Positions 47,459 through 56,282 of a stretch of DNA of 56,282 nt are shown in pieces. The DNA is taken from contig AJWJ01000103.1 of NCBI GenBank assembly GCA_000277445.1, forward strand, positions 1 through 56,282, written 5' to 3'. Numbering within the stretch: position 1 is the first letter of the stretch; each line of letters opens with the position of its first letter. A model generated the notes under the pieces. That model searched no databases, was not told where the DNA came from, and was given only the letters and a program-made list of their open reading frames with translations. The stretch is from Polysphondylium violaceum (lineage: Eukaryota > Evosea > Eumycetozoa > Dictyosteliales > Dictyosteliaceae). The position numbers were made by a program, and so were the translations under genes.

Positions 47459-47713
47459 AATAGTTTTAATCTAATTATAATCACTATTATCTATTTATAG
47501 ATATTTATTTATTTTTCTCAAGTTGTTAAATTTAATAATAATCAAATTTGCATATGAAAAAGTAACGTTTTTTTTTGTCGTCAAATCCTGATGTGTCGCA
47601 CTTGTTCAAAAAAATTTGACAAAAAAAAAAAAAAAAAAAACTAATGAAAAAAACATTTTCGTTTTATTTGTATATTGATTGACCATTGATTGATATTAAA
47701 CTTTTATAACAAA

Positions 47714-49336
47714 ATGTTTTCAAGCATCATAAGTAGTATGATATCATATACACAGATATGAATATACACACTCAACCATTGTATGATGGTGATTCAATAA
47801 AGACTAACATAAAATATAACTTTTTCAATAGAAAATGTTGTAGGTAAAACTGCATCATCATTTTATGGTATTAGAGCATTAAATGTTTCTGCTGGTCAAA
47901 AAGGATTATTCTTAAACAGCAGATTCTATTCAACTCAAAATAACAATAATCAAAAAAAAGAAAACACCAACAATAAAGAAAACAAACAAGATGATAAAAA
48001 TAAAAAGAAAGTGGAAGAGGAAGAAGATGAAGACGAAGATGAAGAATTTAAAAAGAGAAAAAGTTTCATTCCTTCAGCAGTCTCTAATATCGGTACTGGT
48101 ATTTTATTATCAGTCCTTATAGGTTCAACTGTTGGTTATGCCCTCTATCACTATAAACAAGATCTCTCTGAAGATGAAGTTCATGTAAGTTTTAGGTTGT
48201 TGTTGTTGTTGTTTATTGATATTGATCACTAGTGATCTATATAATAACGTTATTATTATTACTCATATTAACTCTATACTTTTTATCGCATTAGCAATTA
48301 AAAGATTGGGAAATCTCCATTCGTGGTATATATCATTTACAACTATTCTAAATACACAATACAATTCATTCTAATATCTTTATCATTCATTTCTATAAAC
48401 AATAACAGACAAAGTTGGTAGACCATGGAGAGAATTTTTCGATAATATGTTTAATAATTTAAGAGACAGCAGTCCAGTCTTTGAATCTGTTTTCGGTACT
48501 GCCCCAACCCCAAAAGTTATCAGTCCACGTGTACCAGGTTCAAAAGAATATCTTCTTGTCATTGATGCCGAAGCAATCTCTGAACTTTCAACTCACGCTG
48601 TAAATATCTATCATCATTCAGTCTTATTTCAGAATCACACAACTAACACTCACTCTTTTTTCATCATCAAAACAGAAACACCCTGCCCTTTTCAGAAGAG
48701 CTGGTCTTGATTACCTTTTAAGCAATCTCTATCGTGATTATGAAATTTACATTAATTACAGCAACCCTTCAGTTGTGAGTATCTTTTAAATTTAGATATT
48801 CTTTTAGATCAAAAAAGAGTGTATATCCTAATACTTTTAAATATCTATATAGAAAATTGAATCTATCAACTACAAATTAGATCCATCTCAAACTTATATC
48901 TCTGGCTCATTCAATTTTGATTCTGGTGTTAAAGAAAGAAATATCTTTACTAAAAATTACGATATGTTTGATAGAGATCCTAAAAAGATTATCTTTTTAG
49001 ATACTCACAACTATGACCATCCAAATGTTATCAACATTGGCAAATATAATCACAAATCTAAAGATGCTACTTTAATTCATCTCACTCCAGTTTTAGCAGG
49101 TTTGTATCATTTTTGTTTGTTGTATACATAATACCATCTTTTTACAATATTATTATCATTTACTAATTTAATATTTTGTTATTATTATAGAATTTTCTAA
49201 AAAGAAAATGAAAGATATTCCAACTGAAATTGCATCAATTAAAGGTACAGGTAAATCATTAAACAAATCTTTAGATGAATACTTACAAACTAAAAAACAA
49301 GCTGCTGCCGCCGCCGCTACTCCAGCTAAAAAATAA
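47714..49336 (+). CDS. timm50: Mitochondrial import translocase subunit Tim50
   Basis: Seven exons, 47714-47732, 47832-48184, 48295-48325, 48409-48599, 48676-48774, 48853-49099 and 49191-49336, give 361 residues. A presequence ending near RFYSTQ is followed by a Lys/Asn and acidic stretch (EEEDEDEDEEF). One membrane span follows (about residues 100-122, GTGILLSVLIGSTVGYALYHY), then the FCP1/NLI-interacting (HAD-like) domain: EYLLVIDAEA, ALFRRAGLDYLLSNLYRDYEIYINYS and DRDPKKIIFLDTHNYDHPN. The phosphatase motif DxDxT is not intact, as is usual in Tim50, which is a presequence receptor in the intermembrane space. The tail is Ala/Lys-rich. Confidence 0.86.
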
Positions 49337-49565
49337 ATAAAAACACTATTTTAATATTATAATAACAAAGACACTTTATATTTTTTTATCTCTTTTGTTT
49401 TTCATCGGATTGTATTTTAAAACGAAAATTAATCAAGAAATAAACAGATATATTTAAATAAAAACAAAATTAAAATTTATTCTTTTTAGTTGAAGAGGGA
49501 TTCAATCCTTTCTTCAAGTAAATTGAAAGCCAAATCAATGATTTGGATAATTTTGTATGAGTGAA

Positions 49566-52291
49566 TTATTCTCGAGCTGGTATATTATAAAATAAAATAG
49601 GATCTTGGGGATCTATAGGCTCTGTTGGAAATATATACCTATTCTCTTGTATACATTTAATAAGCCAAAAGAATGAAAAAACCAATGTGTTTTGAAAATT
49701 TTTATCTACAATATCTTGAGGTGTTAGCTCTACAAAAGATAATACCGCTGTTTCTTCTTTTCCTAAAATTTTAAGTTTAGGAAGTGGATCCAATCCATAG
49801 TGCACCAATTCTTCAGTTAAAGTTTTTTTAAATAATTCCTAAATAGTTTTAATTAGTTTCATTATAATCGATTAAAGAATAGTTGAATTAGATTTAAACT
49901 TACATATGTAGATTTCAAGTCTTGAAGTTCATAAAGGTCTTTCATTAATTCACCAACAATTGGATCTAACTTGGATTTTTTTGTTAATGTTTCGGGATAT
50001 GTTGTGATTCTTTTGAATTTTAAAAAGTTACACTTAACTGTACCTTTTCTTTGAATTAAACGACCTGGTGGTAACAATTTTTTCTAAGAAAAATAGTTAG
50101 TATCATTTAATCAAAGACTTATTATAGTTGGTACTTACTTGATCTATGCAACTAAAGATCCAGTCTTCTGTCACCGTTTTTGATTTTCTTCTTATTACAC
50201 TTAAATTACTTTCAGGGAATATGAGATCTCTTGGATATATTGTATAATTTCTCTTTTTTGTAGCTAGCTCCAAAGAGTTGAAAGGGTGTACCTCACCACC
50301 ATTTTTTATAATAAAATCTGCGATAATGTCTATTTTATATATTATATTAGTAATTGTGTATCACTTATATTTATAATTAACCAATACAATACCTTTATCT
50401 GGAACAAGTGGATTGATTGAAAAATGATGGTTTTCAAATATAATTATTTTTGCACATTGAAGAGATGTATTATTGGTTGGTGTAGTTTTTGAAACATTCT
50501 TTGATACTGTTTTACTATCATCATCTTTGGTCCTTTTCTTTGGAGTACTTTCTTTTCTCTTACTAATATTACTGGCTTTACTATCATCGTCTTTGTTACT
50601 TTTCTTTGGAGTACTATCTTTTTTCGCAGATGTACTAGTGCTCTTATTCTTTTTGCTTTTGTCCTCTTCAATAATATCTACACGTGTTGAACTTCTTACT
50701 CTTTTTTTCCTGGATGCTCTATCCTCAGGAACTGGAGTAGTTTGAATCACCTCTGTATTATTATCTTTTTCGTTATCATTATTATTATTATTATTATTAT
50801 TGTTTGAATAAGAATTTTGTGACAAGACAAATTCATCCTCTTCTACTTGTTCTTCTTGCATATTACTATCTATATTATTATTATTATTATTTATATCATC
50901 GTTATTACTACTATTATTGTTACTATTATTATTATAATTATTATCATCAACGAATTGATCATCTTCTGTTGTATGATCACTATTTCGAGCTCCATATAAA
51001 GAGTTGATAAAATTTTCTTGTAAACTTGAAAATGGTGATCTGGGGGGTGTATTATTTTTATCTAAATAAGCAAACATATTAATAATTGTCCACAATAGAC
51101 AGATGAGCGAATGACTGAATAATACATACCATAAAACATTAAAATGGAAGATTTAATATTAATTCTATCACCATTTTTTAAAACACGATTTGTTTGTACA
51201 ATTTCACCATTCACTCTCACCGATGTTGAGCAGAGTGGTTCTAAATATATAAGGTTACCTAATTGCTTTGATATAATATTTGCATAGTATTTTTTACCTT
51301 TTCCTGTTGTTGTAATGAAAATAGTACTACTTTTTGTTCTGCAGGTGAAATACTTGTATTAGTATATAAAAAGACATATAATGGGTATTAGTATAAATAT
51401 ATCTTACCCTCCAATCGTTGATCTTTCTTTTTGTAAACTATAATATTCCTCAGACTTTGATTCTGGATCATAACGAAGAATAGTACCATATGATTGTCTA
51501 TATAATAGTAAACAAGAGTCAGTTTATGTAATTTATATATATAAATAAATATAAATAAAAACTTACAATTTTCTACCACCTGGTGTACTTTGAAAAGGTG
51601 TTCTGTGTGATTTACTTTGAGGAGTTTCAGGAAGTATTTCTGAATCCCCATCTTCTTCAGAGGTATTAGGAGATCTTTTGTTTGTTGTTGTCGATGTTGA
51701 GGGGGCTGTTTCTTTTTTAGTTTTATATTTACTTTTGATTGGTGTCGATTTAGTTGATGAGGATGCAGTGGTGGTTGTTGTTGTTGTAGTTTTACGATTA
51801 TCATTATTGCAATTATTTAAATTAGTGTTATTGTTGAAAATGGTATTGGGTAGACTACTACTACTCATATTCATATTCATATTGTTGAAACCAAAGCCAC
51901 CACTATAATTTAAATTATTCATGTTGTTGTTATTGTTGTTATTGTTTCCCATTTGAGAGGAATTTGGAGTACCATAGATGAAATAAAACGAGGGTGGTTG
52001 TGGAAACATTTGTTGTGATAGCGGTTGTTGTGAAAATGATTGTGGAAACATTTGTTGTTGTGGTTGATGTTGTTGTGATTGTGATTGTTGAGATAAAGAT
52101 TCTCTTTTTTGTTGTTCGTAAAGTGATTCAGGAGGTGAATATTCATCCTCTCTAGCTTTTCTTTTTGGTGGAAAATCATTACTATATTTATACAACTCTG
52201 GTGAACCTATCGGAGAAGTAGATGGTGTTGAACTCTCTGAAAGAGGTCTCTTTGACTGAGCTGCTGTTTCATAAGAGAACATTGGTATCAT
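49566..52291 (-). CDS. FHA and tandem BRCT protein, possible DNA-damage mediator
   Basis: Eight exons, 52291-51567, 51497-51408, 51338-51298, 51240-51130, 51061-50393, 50329-50139, 50083-49904 and 49838-49566, join in phase to 759 residues. A Gln/Asn/Thr-rich N-terminus (1-240) leads to an FHA-like segment (about 243-325) with ERSTIGGRTKSS and VRVNGEIVQTNRVLKNGDRINI. A disordered region with Asn runs and Lys-rich STPKK repeats follows (326-525). Two BRCT-type domains end the protein (about 530-615, with KTVTEDWIFSCIDQKKLLPPG, and about 620-755). The order resembles MDC1, with FHA far from the BRCT pair, more than NBS1, where they adjoin. The usual FHA SxxH phosphopeptide motif is not visible. 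Confidence 0.75.
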
Positions 52292-53449
52292 TATAATGAT
52301 AAATGTTGTTTTTGTCCTATTATATTATATGTTGTATGTATGTATGTGTATGTGTATGTATATTCTAGATGATGATCTGGGTATGTATATACGCGCGTTT
52401 GCAGTGTGTGATTTATGGTGTGTAGTGTGTTGCCAATGCAATGATAAATATGCAATGAGTATAAAAAAGATAGAGATGTGTTTATGTGAGTGTTTATTGT
52501 GTGTGTGTGTCTGTGTCTCTGTTATATAGGTTGTTTAAACTAAAGATATGAGATAAATCAAAAGGGCATCGGTATATGTGTGTGAAATGAATTTGGTGTA
52601 AAATAAAAACAATGAATCTGAGTGTGGGTGTGAAGTTGATACAACTATTTTTTTACAAAAACAGTATTACTATGATTACTATTGTACTATTTATACAACA
52701 CAACTCTATGTCTATTTTAATTAAAACACGACAACGATATTGATCTGAAACACCACCTTTTCTTAAACTTTAGCAACTCACTCAAAACGCGCAGTTTAAA
52801 ATCAATAAAAAAAAAAAAAAAAAAAAAAAAAATCAAAAAAAAAATTTTTTGGAAAAACGAAAATTGGGAAGAACAAGGGGCTAGTCATTGCCAGAGTTGG
52901 GGTCAGTTACTATCCCGACAATTGGTCAACAATCCAACAAACACAAAATTACAGATCTGTCAAAACCCCATCAAAACCTAAAAATAAAACCCAAAGTCAG
53001 CATATTTCCAAGAAAAGAATCTCATTGCCGCACACAATTTGATTTGGACTTTTATTGATAAAAATCAAGATTGTTATGTTTGCACCTTTTTTTTTTAAAA
53101 TTAAAAATTTGTAAGGTGAAAAATTTCATTCATTTTTTTTTTCTATTCACAAATACCCCTCTGCACCCCCATCATCGCATCGCCACCAAGATTTTAAAAT
53201 CCATTTAATTTATGACCTTCATATTTATACATATAATATAAAATATTAGAACACTCCAATTCTAGAGACTCCAGATCTAAACGATTGGAAATACTATGAA
53301 AGCACCATATAAAAAGAGGCAGAGTGCGGTATAATTCATTTTTTTTTCATTTTAAATAGTGTAGAGAGTGTAGAGAGTATCAATTGTAAATAGTAGTATC
53401 AGTATCAATATCAATATCAATCTCAATCAGTATCGTATATTTCCTCATA
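52292..53449. other. Divergent intergenic region, FHA-BRCT / HP1-like genes
   Basis: 1.16 kb between divergent starts. There are TG-rich stretches (52320-52520), an A26 run near 52806-52831, and TATCAATATCAATATCAA-type repeats directly before the HP1-like start (53395-53430). The segment 52860-53040 is less AT-rich but has no credible open frame or RNA fold that I can name. Confidence 0.5.
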
Positions 53450-55162
53450 ATGACAAAACAAAAATCAGCTAAACAGAAACAACTCCAACAAGAGCAAATA
53501 GAGCAACAACAGAGCTATGAAGATGAAGATGAGTATGAGGTTGAGTCGGTTCTAAGTAAAACTGTTGATGTATGTATAATAAGGTCATCATAGTCATGTG
53601 ATAGCACAGATACTAATAATAGATCACAATAATATAGAATGGGGAACTATGGTATTTAGTCAAATGGAAGAACTATGATCATTCTCATAATTCTTGGTTA
53701 CTATTCAAGGATATGAATTGCTCTGGGTTGATTGAGCAATTTGAAAAGACTAGACTTGAATTCTATAAACAAGAGCATCAGCAACGATACCATAATCAAC
53801 AACATCAACTACAACAACAACAACAACAACAGCAACAACAGAAACAACCACAACCACAACAAACCAATTCATCACCATCCCTTGATTATCAATCAACCAC
53901 AACTACAACAACAACAACCACAACAACAGCACCAATTACAATAAAAAACAAAGCAAATAATGAAAAAACAGAGCAAAAGAAAAAGTCAAAAGAAAAGAAG
54001 AGTGATAAAGAAAAGGAAATAGCCAGAGTTGAAAAAAGAGAAAGGAAATTAAAAAGAGAAAAGGAAAAGGAGATGAGAAAAAAACAAAGAGAAAAAGAGA
54101 TACTTGAAAAAAAAGCAAATAAAAAGAGAAAATCAAATTTAATAGAAGAGGAGGAACGAGAACAAGAAGAAGAGGAGCTAGAACAAGAGCAACAAGAATA
54201 TAGTAATGGTAATAATATACAAGTTTCAACAACAACACAAACAACATCGCAAGAAATTCAACAACAGGATCAAACCAAAGATCAAGAGCAAGAATCACCT
54301 CAAGAAAATCCATTCCAATTAGTAGATAATCTTGGTCTTAAAAAAACAGTGATTGGTGATGAAGATTTTACTGGCACCTACTTGGAAAAAGAGTTGCCAG
54401 AGTTAATGGGTAAAGTTAGTGGAGGTAAAATTCTCACTAGAAAAAGATCTGGTGTCAATACACAAGCACCAACGACAACAACAACATCATCATCGTCGTC
54501 GTCGTCATCATCATCATCATCGTCACCCTCAAACTCTAGTTCTCCAAGTGGTTCAACAAAAACTACAAAAACAAAAAGCAAAACAACAAAGACTAAAACA
54601 CCAGCACCACCAAAAAAGAAATTTAAATCTACAGATAAAGTTATCGATGTATTTACACCTCCCAACACTAAAGCCTCTAGTAAATTTAAAGTGGATAAAA
54701 CAAAAAAGAAAGATGACAATGATATCAAAGGTGAAAGGGTAGAAAACATCATTGGTATTAAATCTATAAACAATCATAAATACTTTTTAGTTAAATGGTA
54801 AGATTATTATCTTTATTATATCTCTCTATATATCTATATTTCTATCTATATCTATATCTATTGTTCTATATACAACAAAATAGTCTAGGTATGAAAGGTT
54901 GTTATTATTATTTCTATAATAAAAGCCTCAATACTAAACCTTGAAAAACTCTATAGTTTGGCAATCTTTTCATTTCTAACCGGAACTTTTTCATTACTTT
55001 ACAATTCATCTACAAAGGGTGAACAAGGATATTCTCTCATTGGTCCATCATAAAATACTTCGTTCTATAAAACCGCAAAAGGTAATAGATTTTTATGAAA
55101 AATGGATAGAAATTCCAGAGATATTATTTCCACCTCCTCTTATTCCACCTCCACCAACATAA
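53450..55162 (+). CDS. HP1-like chromodomain/chromoshadow protein
   Basis: Exons 53450-53569, 53638-54797 and 55018-55162 give 474 residues. The N-terminal chromodomain (about 31-82) has EYEVESVLSKTVDNGELWYLVKWKNY and NSWL. The three aromatic cage positions (Tyr in EYEVE, Trp in VKW, Tyr in KNY) are kept, so H3K9-methyl binding is plausible. A linker of about 310 residues carries Gln, Thr, Ser and charged Lys/Glu runs, likely coiled coil at 175-245. The C-terminal chromoshadow domain is built from RVENIIGIKSINNHKYFLVKW joined across a 220-nt intron to VNKDILSLVHHKILRSIKPQKVIDFYEKW, followed by a Pro-rich tail. HP1 proteins compact heterochromatin. The linker is much longer than in animal HP1. 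Confidence 0.83.
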
Positions 55163-55458
55163 TTAGTAGTACCGGATTGAAAAACACACTGGTCGAGGTG
55201 TGTAGTCTTTTTTAATTACATATCATATATACACTGATTTTTGTCAACAGAAGCTTAGAGATAGAATAGATAATTATAATTAATTAATTAAATGCATTAT
55301 AATAAATAGTATTTAATGAACATTGCAACAACAATAATTAAAGGATAAAAGTTTTAATAAAAAAACATTGGATTAATTATTATTATTATTATTATTATTT
55401 TTAACAACCAATCTGTATTTGTATTCGTATTATTTTAATTGTTTGTTTATATAAATAT

Positions 55459-56185
55459 TTATTTCTTTTGTACAGTTACCCAACCATCTTCATCAGGTTC
55501 ACTGTATTTCTTTATAGTTTCTTTACCATCATCCATCATATCGTCATCATCATCCATCATTTCACTATCATCACCCATTTCTGAAACATCATCATCATCC
55601 TATTCATTGATTAATTATAAATTAGTATTAAACAATAAAGATCATACAATAATAATAAAAATAACATACATCATTACCAATCTTTATACAATTTTTAACA
55701 GAGGAAGCAGTTTCAGGACCTAATAAATTATTAATTTCATTATATTGACCATGTACACAAAAATTAAAACATTGAATAATCAATTGAGCCACTTGTTTGT
55801 AACTTCCATCTTCTGCAACAGTATTTAAATCTTGAGAAAGTGATTCATCAAGAATAGCTTCAATTTGATCAGTGTAGACTGGTTTACCCATTAAAAATAA
55901 ATCTAAAACATCTTGTTTCATTTCTTCGGCAGCTTCTCTAGTTGCTCTACCACCCCATTCATTGGTCAATGCCAATTGAAGTGCTGTCCATTCTCTAAAA
56001 ATTCTATTTACAGTCATTTCAAAGGCAATCCAATTTTCATCTGCTGGTGCCTGTTGTTTCTGTAATTCTGATTCCATTTGTTGACGAAACTGTTGTTCTT
56101 TGAGTTCATTTTGTCTTTGTTGTTCCAATTGTTGTTGTTGCAATTGTTGTTGTAAATTTTGTTGAACTATTTCATTGAAATTCAT
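55459..56185 (-). CDS. tsr2: Pre-rRNA processing protein TSR2
   Basis: Exons 56185-55670 and 55599-55459 give 218 residues. After a Gln-rich coiled N-terminus (1-45) comes the TSR2 domain: FEMTVNRIFREWTALQLALTNEWGG, EEMKQDVLDLFL, VYTDQIEAILDESLSQDLNTVAEDGS and QLIIQCFNFC. The C-terminus is acidic (poly-Asp) and ends DEDGWVTVQKK, the short conserved motif at the end of this family. TSR2 is an escort chaperone that protects free ribosomal protein eS26 and hands it to pre-40S particles. Its 3' end faces that of the HP1-like gene 296 bp away. Confidence 0.9.
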
Positions 56186-56282
56186 GATTACTTTAATATT
56201 GAATCAGTATTGGTGTATAAAATATAAAATTAGATTTGCAATATAAATGAAAAAACGAACGTAAAAATTTTTTTTTTTTTTT

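Overview
This 56 kb window looks like nuclear chromosomal DNA of a dictyostelid social amoeba. The non-coding DNA is very AT-rich and full of poly-A/T tracts and (TAA)n arrays. Genes are close together and carry short GT-AG introns. Proteins contain Asn, Gln, Thr and Ser runs. Many products are closest to Dictyostelium families (Rab11A-type GTPase, coactosin-like actin binders, GPI-tailed Cys-rich surface proteins). I cannot name the species. I see no rRNA, CRISPR array, retroelement or viral element.

Layout. The left edge (1-915) holds the 3' end of a decayed Tc1/mariner transposase, tRNA-Arg(TCT), tRNA-Leu(AAG) and a partial copy of the tRNA-Leu gene. Then come a SEC-C zinc-motif protein, DHX33 helicase, PP1 inhibitor-3, rab11A, a tandem pair of ADF-H (coactosin-like) genes, sdhB and an acylation-signal/poly-Asn protein (1-13 kb). 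From 14 to 23 kb lie ZW10, VPS26, an arylamine N-acetyltransferase and mitochondrial Asp-tRNA synthetase. From 24.9 to 31.5 kb lie a seven-TM protein, CPSF30, Sec22, MPDU1 and a small basic UPF0390 protein. From 32 to 42 kb lie two related Cys-rich surface-protein genes, transportin and a secreted NlpC/P60-like hydrolase. From 42 to 56 kb lie a divergent Sec23-like protein, an unrecognised ORF, an intronless DUF4166 gene, CZIB, Tim50, an FHA/tandem-BRCT protein, an HP1-like protein and TSR2.

Most genes are housekeeping genes with no operon logic. Exon joins below were worked out by hand, using GT-AG sites, reading phase and family conservation; in nearly every gene the summed exon lengths are divisible by three. 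Several products act in membrane traffic (Rab11A, VPS26, ZW10, Sec22, Sec23-like), but I treat this as chance neighbourhood. The most notable items are: (1) the NlpC/P60-like enzyme, whose catalytic Cys and His halves are separated by about 320 residues of Ser/Thr/Gly repeats built from a 69-bp minisatellite; (2) the FHA/tandem-BRCT protein with a degenerate FHA; (3) the intronless DUF4166 gene of bacterial type; (4) reading-frame breaks in both Cys-rich surface genes, one at a C run and one in a stretch that includes one; and (5) an in-frame stop near the end of one ADF-H gene, with the old C-terminus still recognisable downstream.
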